From contig NZ_CDME01000011.1 of NCBI RefSeq assembly GCF_000826545.1, positions 1,018,001 through 1,082,000 on the forward strand: a stretch of 64,000 bases of DNA, written 5' to 3'. Positions 16,629-23,929 of the stretch are shown here, piece by piece. This DNA is from Kibdelosporangium sp. MJ126-NF4. Its GTDB lineage: Bacteria; Actinomycetota; Actinomycetes; Mycobacteriales; Pseudonocardiaceae. Each line of letters begins with the position of its first letter. Position 1 is the stretch's first letter. The position numbers and the translations under genes were made by a program. A model generated the notes under the pieces. It did not search any database and had not been told where the DNA came from. It saw only the letters and a list, made by a program, of their open reading frames with translations.

Positions 16629-18521
16629 TCACCTCGTGTCGTCCAGGTCGTCGATCGTGAGGGCCTTGGGGGATTGGTCGGTCATGACAGGTGTCTTTCG
16701 GGTTGTGTTGGAGTGCTCGTCGTCGTGGTCGTCGAGGACGATGCCGGGGGTGAACACGTACATGCGGGTTTTGGCTCCGGCGATGGCGCGGACGGGTTGG
16801 TAGGCGCCGTGGCCGTGGCCGAACTTGGCGAGGTAGCGGAGTTCTTGCCAGCCGGGCAGGACAGCGTCCAGGACGTAGCCGGAGCGGTTAAGGGCGTCGC
16901 GCAACCGCTCGGGGAGTAGGGCGACGGTGGGCTGGTTGTCGAGCTCGTAGTGCCGACCGATCCACCCGGTGCTGGGTTGGGAGTGTTCGGTCGTGCCGGG
17001 GCGCCAGAGTTGGTTGGCGTGGGCGGCGACGAATTCGCGGACGACGTCCAGGGCCATTTGTGGTCGGTCGTCGGTGGTTTCGGTGGTGGTGAACAACTCC
17101 TGCCAGGTCTGCTCGGGCAGGGGTTCGAAGGGGACCAGTCCCCATTGGTGGACGAGTTCGGCGGCCAGCGCGATGCACGCGACCATGGGCGCGCGGCGGC
17201 CGGACATGTCGGTCTCGCCCCGGAACTGCGCGGTCAACTCGGTGTGCCGGGCACGCAACTGTTGTTGCTTGTTGGGTGGGGCGAGGAGGTGGTGCAGGCG
17301 GGCGATGAATGCCGGTCCGGCGAGGCCGTAGTTGTCGTCGACGGCTTTGCCGACGGTGGAGGCGGCCAGGCCGTCGTCGTCGCCGCCGGAGAACGGTGGT
17401 CGTTGCAGGGACAGCACGCGGGCGGCGGCGCCTTGGTGGGTGGTGAACGACAGGGCGGACTGTTCCCCGGTGGAGATCACGATCGTGGACCAGGGCAGCA
17501 GGTTGGGCCAGCCTCCGCCGCGGGCTTGGCCGTGGTTTTTCGGGACTTGGTAGATGACCTGGTCGACCAGTTCGGGGAACTTCACGACGCGGGTTTCGTC
17601 GATGACCACGGGCAGGCCACGGCAGATGTTCAGGCGTTTCTCGATCGCGATGAGGCTGCTGCGCCAGGAGAACAGGCCGTCGCCTTTCTCGGCGGGGTCG
17701 GCCCATACCGACAGGCCGAGCTTGGCGGCGGTGGTCTTGCCCCGGGTGGAGCGCCCGGAGATGTCGATGGTGAACGAGTCCACGCCGACCAGCTGCAGCA
17801 GGCAGGCGGCGAACCCGGCGTAGACGGCGACTTTGGCGACCGGATAGGGCTCGATCACGGCCAGACCGGCCTGCCAGTCGGCGAGGGTGCCGTGTTCGTG
17901 GTGGGCGGCGATCGCGGCGGCCTGGTCGTCGTAGACCGGTTCCACCCGGGTGGGCTGCCCGGCCGCGGAGACGAAGGTGCCGTCGGGTTGCCAGCCCAGC
18001 CAACGGGCCAGGGGGCGGCGCGGGATGACCCACCGGTTGGTGGCTTCGGCGGCGGCCAGCCAGCGTTCCAGGGCTTTGGCGTCGGCGTCCACGGCGGGCA
18101 GTCCGGCGTCGCCGAGGGCGGCGATGAGTTTGCGGCCGCTTTTGGCGATCGAGCGGGCCACGACCCGGTTGACCCAGCGTTGGTGGTCTTTCCACACCAG
18201 TTCCAGCATTTGCCCGCCGTCGGGGGCAATGAACACGCCGACCGGCAGCAGCGGGGCGTAGGTGACCCGGGTGCGTTGCTCGCCGTCTTTGGTGGTTTTG
18301 ATGGTGTACACGCCGTACTCGGTGATCTCGTAGTTCTCGCTGACGCGGTAGCGGGCGGGAATGGCGTCGCAGCCTTGTGCCCAGGCCGCCACCGCCACGC
18401 CGTCCACGGTGTCGGTCACGGTGTCGCCGACGATGCTGGTGACGCTGTCGGCACTGTCGACACCGGTGATCGGATTTCCGGGGGCGGCCTGGTCGGTGGC
18501 GGGTTCGGTGGTGCTGGTCAC
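16629..18521 (-). CDS. DUF927-type replication helicase/ATPase of the element
   Basis: The protein has 630 residues from GTG 18521, which overlaps the prim-pol stop as GTGA. A P-loop reads DISGRSTRGKTTAAKLGL near residue 255 and a Walker-B-like LPVVIDETRVVKFP follows. N-terminal YEITEYGVYTIKTTKDGEQR and the central PRRPLARWLGWQ are typical of DUF927 proteins that accompany primase-polymerases on plasmids and phages. The probable role is helicase or loader in element replication. A longer open frame runs through the upstream gene in another phase but lacks protein-like content there. Confidence 0.8.
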   Translation of the reverse strand: MTSTTEPATDQAAPGNPITGVDSADSVTSIVGDTVTDTVDGVAVAAWAQGCDAIPARYRVSENYEITEYGVYTIKTTKDGEQRTRVTYAPLLPVGVFIAPDGGQMLELVWKDHQRWVNRVVARSIAKSGRKLIAALGDAGLPAVDADAKALERWLAAAEATNRWVIPRRPLARWLGWQPDGTFVSAAGQPTRVEPVYDDQAAAIAAHHEHGTLADWQAGLAVIEPYPVAKVAVYAGFAACLLQLVGVDSFTIDISGRSTRGKTTAAKLGLSVWADPAEKGDGLFSWRSSLIAIEKRLNICRGLPVVIDETRVVKFPELVDQVIYQVPKNHGQARGGGWPNLLPWSTIVISTGEQSALSFTTHQGAAARVLSLQRPPFSGGDDDGLAASTVGKAVDDNYGLAGPAFIARLHHLLAPPNKQQQLRARHTELTAQFRGETDMSGRRAPMVACIALAAELVHQWGLVPFEPLPEQTWQELFTTTETTDDRPQMALDVVREFVAAHANQLWRPGTTEHSQPSTGWIGRHYELDNQPTVALLPERLRDALNRSGYVLDAVLPGWQELRYLAKFGHGHGAYQPVRAIAGAKTRMYVFTPGIVLDDHDDEHSNTTRKTPVMTDQSPKALTIDDLDDTR

Positions 18522-19579
18522 GCGGCGCTCCGTCGCGGTTCGGGCGAGCGGGGATTCCGGAATCCGGACGCGAGCGTGTAGGTGATCTCCCCGGCGGGCA
18601 GCCCGGCCTGGCGGGCGGCCTCGGTGAGGGCGGCGTCGACCTGGTCGCGGTCGATCCACCCGGCCTCGACCATCCCGGCCATCCTGCTGGCGGAGCGGAA
18701 CAGTTTGCGGTTGCGGCCGGTGTCCGGGGCCATCCCGGCCAGCTCCGCGCACGCCGAGCGCAACGCGCCCGCCGCGTACGCGCCGTCCCGTCCGGCCTCG
18801 GCGCGGACGGTGACCTCGACGGGCGGGCCCGGTGCTGGGGCTGGTTGTGCGTGGCGGTCGTGGCCGGTGCGGACCAGCACGGCGGTCAGCCAGGCCGGTA
18901 GCCCGATCACGTCGACCGTGGGAGAGACGCGTTCGTAGTGGCCGGTGGTCGTGGTGCTGCTGGGGATGACGACGTACCCGGCGTAGGACTTGATGTCGAT
19001 CTGCCAGCCGATCCCGGTGCGGACCGTGTCCTCGCCCGGGCGGGCGCGTCCGGAGCTGGATTTCCACCGGCCGGGCTCGGCGGCGTAAATCAGGTGCAGG
19101 CCACCGGATGGGGTTTGGGTGCACAGTGTCCGGTGGTCGTCGAACCCGGCCCCGTGCAGCCCGGCCAGCGCGGCGAACACGTCGATCCCGTCGACGGGGG
19201 CCGGTGTCGCGTCCGGCCAGTCCAGGCCGTTGAGAGGGTGGCGGGGCGCGGTGCCGCCGTGTGCGTCCAGGTCCACGGCGAGCAGCCCGGACGCGCCCAG
19301 GTGCAGGCCCCACACGTCGCTCGGGCGGCGCCGTCGAGCCCACCGGGTGACGATCGCGGGGTCGTTGCTGGCCGCCCACACCCCGTGGCAGAGGGCACCG
19401 TCGGCGCGGGCCAGGCACGGACAGTCGCCGGGCGGGTGGTCGCCTGCGGGACAGGCGGAGCAGCCACCCAACGGTTTCTTGGTGCCGGGGTTGAGCGGCA
19501 GGACCCGCCACCCTCGATGGGCGGCCATCCACAGCGCCACCGAGGCGGCACCTGACGTGGCTAGCCGTGAGCCGGTCAC
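18518..19579 (-). CDS. bifunctional primase/polymerase (prim-pol), RepPP-like
   Basis: The protein has 353 residues from GTG 19579, with GGAAGGAA upstream. The prim-pol fold is seen from AALWMAAHRGWRVLPLNPG through GLHLGASGLLAVDLDAHGG, which holds the catalytic D-x-D, to TCTQTPSGGLHLIYAA with the histidine, and QIDIKSYAGYVVIPSS. A cysteine cluster (CSACPAGDHPPGDCPC) near residue 45 may bind zinc. Together with the downstream DUF927 protein it forms the replication pair of RepPP-type AICEs. The C-terminal 100 residues are probably for DNA binding or partner contact. Confidence 0.85.
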   Translation of the reverse strand: MTGSRLATSGAASVALWMAAHRGWRVLPLNPGTKKPLGGCSACPAGDHPPGDCPCLARADGALCHGVWAASNDPAIVTRWARRRRPSDVWGLHLGASGLLAVDLDAHGGTAPRHPLNGLDWPDATPAPVDGIDVFAALAGLHGAGFDDHRTLCTQTPSGGLHLIYAAEPGRWKSSSGRARPGEDTVRTGIGWQIDIKSYAGYVVIPSSTTTTGHYERVSPTVDVIGLPAWLTAVLVRTGHDRHAQPAPAPGPPVEVTVRAEAGRDGAYAAGALRSACAELAGMAPDTGRNRKLFRSASRMAGMVEAGWIDRDQVDAALTEAARQAGLPAGEITYTLASGFRNPRSPEPRRSAA

Positions 19580-19665
19580 AGGGATTTCCTTCCAGGTCGG
19601 TACTTCGGTGTGCGTGTCACGTGTTGATGGCCGCGTGGTGCGGGATCAGGTTTCGGCGGTGATGG

Positions 19666-20127
19666 TCAGCCGACCCGCACGGCACGTTGCTGCCGTTCGG
19701 GTGTCAGCAACGTGTTGAGCGTTGATCCGGCGATCCGCAGCAGGCGGGTGATCTCGGTTTTGGTCTTGCCGGACGCGAACAGTCGTTGAGCGGCTGCTTT
19801 CTTGTCCGCGCGCGACGAACGGATCCGCGCCCCGCGCATCAGCGCGGCCACCCGTTCCTCGTCGACGCCGGGGCGGGCAGCGTCACCGACGCGGCGACCG
19901 GTGCGCCGGAATTCCCGACGTTCGGCCGCTGTCCACCCGCCCCACACCCCGGCGTCCTCACCGTTGTCCAACGCCTCCTGCAGGCACGCCGCCCGCACCG
20001 GGCACCGCCAGCACACGGCTTTCGCCTCGTCGATCTGGTCCTGGGTTGCCTGGCCTTGGTTGCCGATGGGGAAGAACAGTTCGGGGTCTTGGTCTCGGCA
20101 GGCCGCGTCGTCGCGCCAGTTAGTCAC
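19666..20127 (-). CDS. WhiB family iron-sulfur regulator with extended C-terminus
   Basis: Starts at GTG 20127 and is 153 residues long. Four cysteines occur in the order DAACRD, AVCWRCPVRAAC, giving the [4Fe-4S] ligand set, followed by the GVWGGWTAAERREFRR turn that binds sigma factor. The extra C-terminal 70 residues, with KTKTEITRLLRIAGSTLNTLL, look like an HTH segment and are longer than in chromosomal WhiB proteins. It overlaps the upstream gene by eight bases. Such WhiB genes are common on AICEs and phages. Confidence 0.88.
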   Translation of the reverse strand: MTNWRDDAACRDQDPELFFPIGNQGQATQDQIDEAKAVCWRCPVRAACLQEALDNGEDAGVWGGWTAAERREFRRTGRRVGDAARPGVDEERVAALMRGARIRSSRADKKAAAQRLFASGKTKTEITRLLRIAGSTLNTLLTPERQQRAVRVG

Positions 20128-20446
20128 CGCTGCGCTCCTCCCGGTGGGAGTGGTGACGGCGCTGGGCCGTTCGGGCCATCTCGCGGCCGCGGGGTGTGAG
20201 CACGAACCTGCCGGCCTGTGGGCCCCTGCCGGGGTACATGAGCTTCTCGGCGTGCAGGTAGGCCACGGCCTCCAGGTGCTCCGGACCGAACTCGCCGTGC
20301 TTGTGCCGACCGTTGAGATCGACCAGGCCGTGCAACACCGCGTTCAGCACCGCGAACGTGATGTCCGGGCGTGCCGTGCACGCCGGTTGCGACGGTGCGA
20401 CGGGGATCGCGTGTGCTTCACCGAACAGACCGAGCTGTTCCATCAC
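20120..20446 (-). CDS. hypothetical protein of the element
   Basis: A 108-residue soluble protein with ITFAVLNAVLHGLVDLNGRHKHGEFGPEHLEAVAYL in its middle (two adjoining helices). It resembles a winged-helix fragment but has no clear recognition helix. It sits in a chain of overlapping small genes (stop inside whiB, start overlapping the upstream stop), which supports its being real. Confidence 0.55.
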   Translation of the reverse strand: MMEQLGLFGEAHAIPVAPSQPACTARPDITFAVLNAVLHGLVDLNGRHKHGEFGPEHLEAVAYLHAEKLMYPGRGPQAGRFVLTPRGREMARTAQRRHHSHREERSGD

Positions 20447-20778
20447 GACTCACCTCCGTCGACCGGGTCGGCCAGTCCCACGGCGAGGTGGAGCTGGGTC
20501 AGCGTGGCCAGTCGGATGTGTTTCTGGTCGGTGGTGTGGCCGTCCCAGCGGGCGCGGGGGTCGTCGCCGGGCACCGCTGGCGCGTGAGCGAGCAGTGCGA
20601 CGTCTGCGGGGTCGATGTGCCAGCTCAGTTGGCCGGTGGGGGTCTGGATGTAGACCACGGTGCGGTCGTCGTGCGGGTCGTTCGACGAGCGCACCGCCGG
20701 GTAGAGCGCAGCCAGGAACGCCACCAGCCGCGCCCGTTCCCGGTACAGCTCCCGCGCGGTCTTCTCGGTGAACGTCAT
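20443..20778 (-). CDS. conserved hypothetical protein of the element
   Basis: The protein has 111 residues. A beta-rich centre, RTVVYIQTPTGQLSWHIDPADVALLAHAP, matches a type often seen on actinomycete plasmids, where tRNA-ligase-like or nucleotide-binding roles have been guessed but not shown. Four-base overlaps at both ends tie it into the whiB operon. No catalytic residue can be named. Confidence 0.6.
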   Translation of the reverse strand: MTFTEKTARELYRERARLVAFLAALYPAVRSSNDPHDDRTVVYIQTPTGQLSWHIDPADVALLAHAPAVPGDDPRARWDGHTTDQKHIRLATLTQLHLAVGLADPVDGGES

Positions 20779-21041
20779 CGCGGGTCACCGCCCGCGAGTT
20801 GCGCGGCCAGCTCGTCGAGCTCGCCGTGCTGCTCACCCAGCGACGCGGCCAGGGTCTGGAGCGTGCGCATGGTCCTGGCGTGACGGCGTCGTTCGTCGCT
20901 CATCAACGTCTCGACGATCGCGGCCAGTTCGTCGGCTTGCCGGGCGTAGACCCCGGCCACGTTGTCCGGGGGAGCCATCACGGGAGTGCTGCCGATGGTG
21001 CGCCGGTCGCCTGGCCTGTGGCGGCGGGTGTGGTGAGACAC
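20775..21041 (-). CDS. small helical protein of the element
   Basis: The protein has 88 residues from GTG 21041, with AAGGAG eight bases upstream. Most of it is one long charged helix, ADELAAIVETLMSDERRRHA continuing with TMRTLQTLAASLGEQHGELDE, probably a coiled coil. It is the first gene of the overlapping group that leads to whiB. The function is unknown. Confidence 0.55.
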   Translation of the reverse strand: MSHHTRRHRPGDRRTIGSTPVMAPPDNVAGVYARQADELAAIVETLMSDERRRHARTMRTLQTLAASLGEQHGELDELAAQLAGGDPR

Positions 21042-21203
21042 TGGGGATCCGCTCCTTCTCGGTGATGCGGGAGGTGGGTGGGAGCCGAGTGGCCTGCGCG
21101 ACATTGCTTTGGTCGGCGGTCTACGCAGGTCACCCGGCGGCTTGCGCGGCCCTCGGCTTGCTTGTCGAGCCGAGGGCCGACGTGTGTGGACAGCGGGGTG
21201 GGA

Positions 21204-21938
21204 TCAGCTGTCGTCGCGGTCGGCGATCAGGTCACTGACGCGGTCGGCGAGGTCGGGGTCGTCGCACACCGCGCCGATGATCTCGGCCAGGTGCAGCGCG
21301 CCGGATGTGTGTCCGTTGTGGAACGGGCACGGGCCCCGGTTGGGCATGGCGTCGCAGGCTTCGCACAGTTCCGTGTCGGTTTCGTGGTATCCCTGCGTGA
21401 TCGTGGCGAGTTGCTGGTGCAGCAGCGTGTTTTCGTCGCGCATGGTCGCGTCGGCCTCGTCGGAGCCGATGAGCATCCGCTCGGACCACAGCGCCATCGT
21501 GAGCGCGTGGGTGGCTTTGTGCGCGCTGTCGAGATCGGCGGCCAGGCCGAGCTGCACCAGGGTCCGGGCGACGATGTCCACCGTGCTGGTCGCGGTGTGC
21601 GTGGTGTCGTGTTGTGGGGTGTGTTCGCCGATGACGCGGCACCGGCGGCAACGGTCGTCGGCCTCGGCGAGGTTGTCGCTGGGGTTGTTGTCGCACAGGC
21701 AGGGCAGTGACTCGATGAGTTCGTAGGCCTGCTGGACCTTGCTGGTCATCACCGTGACACGGTCGGTTTCGGGGCACTCGTCGTCGCCGACCAGGAACAC
21801 GTCGACGTAGGCCGCGAGCGTGCCCGCGGCGTGCTCCGCTGGGTTGGCGGCTGGTTCCGGCCAGGACGCGTCGTCGACGTAGAGGTCGATGACCTCGTCA
21901 TCGACGGTCCGCTTCGTGGTGATGGTGGGTGTGCTCAT
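21204..21938 (-). CDS. acidic protein with two cysteine clusters
   Basis: The protein has 244 residues from ATG 21938, with GGAG upstream. Cysteines occur as CLCDNNPSDN...CRRC in the middle and CEACDAMPNRGPCPFHNGH near the C-terminus, both suggesting zinc sites. The N-terminal half is strongly acidic. No family is recognised. It lies 35 bases downstream of the third HELGH gene. Confidence 0.6.
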   Translation of the reverse strand: MSTPTITTKRTVDDEVIDLYVDDASWPEPAANPAEHAAGTLAAYVDVFLVGDDECPETDRVTVMTSKVQQAYELIESLPCLCDNNPSDNLAEADDRCRRCRVIGEHTPQHDTTHTATSTVDIVARTLVQLGLAADLDSAHKATHALTMALWSERMLIGSDEADATMRDENTLLHQQLATITQGYHETDTELCEACDAMPNRGPCPFHNGHTSGALHLAEIIGAVCDDPDLADRVSDLIADRDDS

Positions 21939-21973
21939 GGTGAATCTCCAATCTGGTTGAGGTGAGCGACGGT

Positions 21974-22426
21974 TCAGGTGCGGGGCGCGGGCAAGAGTCG
22001 CGGCTGGAGACGGCCTGCCTTGGCCAGGACTGGGGTGAGTTGGGTGATGGTCGGCCAGTTGTGCCGAACCAGTCGGCGTGCCGTGGCCTGGACGTCGGCG
22101 CTGTCGCACTGTCGGCCGAGGCGGGTGCGGCGTCGTCGTTGGTAGAGGGTCATGTCGTGCTCGGCGCTGATGTCCACGCCGGTGACGCCGGTTTCGGCAC
22201 ACCAGTGGAGTTGTGCTTCGCGCCCGGCGAGCAGCCCGGCCTGGACGGCGTGTTCGGCCTCGACGGTGCGGATGTCGTCGTCGGTCGCGGCGATCCACAC
22301 GTGACCGTGGGCGCGGGTGCCGTGCCCTTTGATCCAGATCTCGTCGACCTCGAAGCCACCCGCGCGCCATGCGACGGCGTGGCCGAGTTCGTGAGCGGCC
22401 AGGGCGAGCCGGTAGGGATCGGCCAT
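21974..22426 (-). CDS. HELGH zinc-peptidase-like protein, copy 3
   Basis: The protein has 150 residues from ATG 22426, which overlaps the upstream stop. It starts almost directly with LALAAHELGHAVAWRAGG, the HExxH-type zinc site with its catalytic glutamate, and goes on with WIKGHGTRAHGHV, HAVQAGLLAGREAQLHW and DISAEHDMTLY, where a third ligand could lie. The ending VRHNWPTITQLTPVLAKAGRL is shared with the other two copies. Related to compact M41/M78-like proteases; the substrate is unknown. Confidence 0.65.
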   Translation of the reverse strand: MADPYRLALAAHELGHAVAWRAGGFEVDEIWIKGHGTRAHGHVWIAATDDDIRTVEAEHAVQAGLLAGREAQLHWCAETGVTGVDISAEHDMTLYQRRRRTRLGRQCDSADVQATARRLVRHNWPTITQLTPVLAKAGRLQPRLLPAPRT

Positions 22427-22938
22427 CACCGGATCCGCCCGTTCCTGGCGAGGGTGGGGATCTGTCGCTCGATCGCCCGCCACTGCTTGCGCACAGCGGC
22501 GGCGGCGTCGCGTTTGAGGTCGGTGAGGGTGAACGAGGGCGGGAGCGTCGCGTGGTAGCGGCGCCGGAACGTGTGATAGCGCTCCATGTCCCCGACGGCG
22601 GCGGTGTCGTTGTAGCGCGTTCCGTTCTGGTCGCACCAGATGATCTCGGCCTGCTCTCCAGCGAGGAGGCCGACGAGGTAGGCGCGGGCCTGGTCGAGGG
22701 TGGTGAGTGTCTGGCGGCCGGTGTGTGCGCGGCCGGAGACGTCGGGGCCGTGGCCGGTGATTTTCGCGTAGGCGACGGTGATACCTGCGGCGCGCCAGAC
22801 TCGTAGGTGGCCGAGTTCGTGGGCGGCGGCTTGGAGGCGGTGCGGGTCGAGCTGCTGGTCCGTGTGAGGGGCGCCGTAGATGGACTTGCCGTTCACGGTG
22901 TCGAACTTGTGGCTGATCAACCTGCTGGTGTCGGTCAT
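22426..22938 (-). CDS. HELGH zinc-peptidase-like protein, copy 2
   Basis: The protein has 170 residues. DPHRLQAAAHELGHLRVWRA carries the zinc site, followed by AKITGHGPDVSGRAHTG, ARAYLVGLLAGEQAEIIW and GDMERYHTFRRRYH. The order and spacing match the copies on either side, but sequence identity is moderate, so the triplication is old. The 30 residues before the motif are unlike the other copies. It overlaps copy 3 by an ATGA. Confidence 0.65.
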   Translation of the reverse strand: MTDTSRLISHKFDTVNGKSIYGAPHTDQQLDPHRLQAAAHELGHLRVWRAAGITVAYAKITGHGPDVSGRAHTGRQTLTTLDQARAYLVGLLAGEQAEIIWCDQNGTRYNDTAAVGDMERYHTFRRRYHATLPPSFTLTDLKRDAAAAVRKQWRAIERQIPTLARNGRIR

Positions 22939-22979
22939 GACCGGCGTCTTTCCTGTGTGAGGTGGTCGTGGAGTGGGGG

Positions 22980-23438
22980 TTACAGGTGGCCGCGTGTTGC
23001 GAGGCGGGGAGCGAGCCGGGTGATCTCGTTCCAGCTCGCGCGGACGAGGCGGCGGGCGTGGACTCGGATCTCGGTGGTGGTGAACTGCCCGGATGGCGGG
23101 TGGGTGCGGCGGACGCGGTGGTAGACGGCGAGGTCGTGGCTGCATCCGCTGGTGTCCTGCCGGGTGCCGGTCGCCTCAGCCCAGAGAGCGTCTGCTTCGC
23201 GGCCGGCCAGCAACCCGGCGAGGTAGGCACGGTTCGCTTCGGGTGACTGCTCGGACTTCGCCCAGTCGACCTCCACCGTGCCTTCGGTGCCGCGGCCGTG
23301 GCCGGTGAGGTGGACGGTGACGACGCGGGCGCCGGGGATGGTGCGCCAGACGACCCAGTGGCCGAGTTCGTGGACCGCGACCTGCAGCCGGTGCGGGTCG
23401 ATCTGGCGGTCTGCGGGTGTGGTCGTGGGGTGGTTCAT
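22980..23438 (-). CDS. HELGH zinc-peptidase-like protein, copy 1
   Basis: The protein has 152 residues from ATG 23438, overlapping the upstream small membrane-protein gene by four bases. DPHRLQVAVHELGHWVVWRT holds the zinc site, then VHLTGHGRGTEG, NRAYLAGLLAGREADALW and SHDLAVYHRVRRTHP. The C-terminus RASWNEITRLAPRLATRGHL is shared by the family. Tandem placement behind a spread-type membrane gene suggests a role in the transfer or maintenance phase. Confidence 0.65.
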   Translation of the reverse strand: MNHPTTTPADRQIDPHRLQVAVHELGHWVVWRTIPGARVVTVHLTGHGRGTEGTVEVDWAKSEQSPEANRAYLAGLLAGREADALWAEATGTRQDTSGCSHDLAVYHRVRRTHPPSGQFTTTEIRVHARRLVRASWNEITRLAPRLATRGHL

Positions 23439-23659
23439 CGCGACCACCGCCGCACCCTGTATCGGCGGTCGCGTCGGGCGAGGCACGCGTGGTGGCGCCC
23501 GGCGGCCAGCAGGACGAGTCCCAGGCAGGTGGCGCCCAGAGCGAGCCAGGGGATGCCGACCGCGTAGAAGAGGGCTGCGGCGAGGCCGCAGGCGGTGACC
23601 GTCAGGAGGAGACGGCGCCAGTCGACCTGGTGGTCGCGATATCGGGACTGCTCGGTCAT
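23435..23659 (-). CDS. small membrane protein, spread-type
   Basis: The protein has 74 residues. Two hydrophobic spans, LLLTVTACGLAAALFYAVG and IPWLALGATCLGLVLLAA, are followed by a basic tail RRDRRYRVRRWSR. Size and topology fit Spd proteins of actinomycete conjugative elements, which help plasmid spread between compartments of the mycelium. It directly follows the repeat array behind the translocase gene. Confidence 0.6.
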   Translation of the reverse strand: MTEQSRYRDHQVDWRRLLLTVTACGLAAALFYAVGIPWLALGATCLGLVLLAAGRHHACLARRDRRYRVRRWSR

Positions 23660-23749
23660 GAAACGTTCTCTCTTCCGGTTTTTGGGTGTGGTCGGCCAGG
23701 GGCCGCGCCTGATGGCGGGTCCCGCGTCGGTGTGTGGTTGTGGAGGGGG

Positions 23750-23885
23750 CGTGACAGGTGGTGTGTCACGCGGGGAGGGGCTGGGGTGGAGAGTTACAGC
23801 TCAGGGCCGGTGTCACGGCCCGTGACACGTGGCGTGACACCCCGCGTGACAGGTGCGTGACCGCGCCCGTGACACCTGCGTGACA
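23750..23885. repeat. phased CGTGACA repeats behind the translocase gene, candidate clt/TRS
   Basis: Forward CGTGACA occurs at 23750, 23821, 23833, 23845, 23868 and 23879, plus CGTGACC at 23856. The reverse form TGTCACG occurs at 23764 and 23811. The six units from 23821 to 23879 are spaced 12, 12, 11, 12 and 11 bp, one helical turn each. The block lies within 45-180 bp of the translocase stop, where TraB-type proteins of Streptomyces plasmids find their recognition repeats. Confidence 0.7.
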
Positions 23886-23929
23886 AGATCAACTTTGGGC
23901 TGCTGCTGGTTCCTACGCGCAGCCGCGCG

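Noticed and set aside
16629..19532. A single 967-codon protein covering both replication genes
   Set aside because: The upstream 330 codons are low-complexity Arg/Pro in this phase, while the other phase encodes a clear prim-pol. The GTGA overlap gives separate genes.
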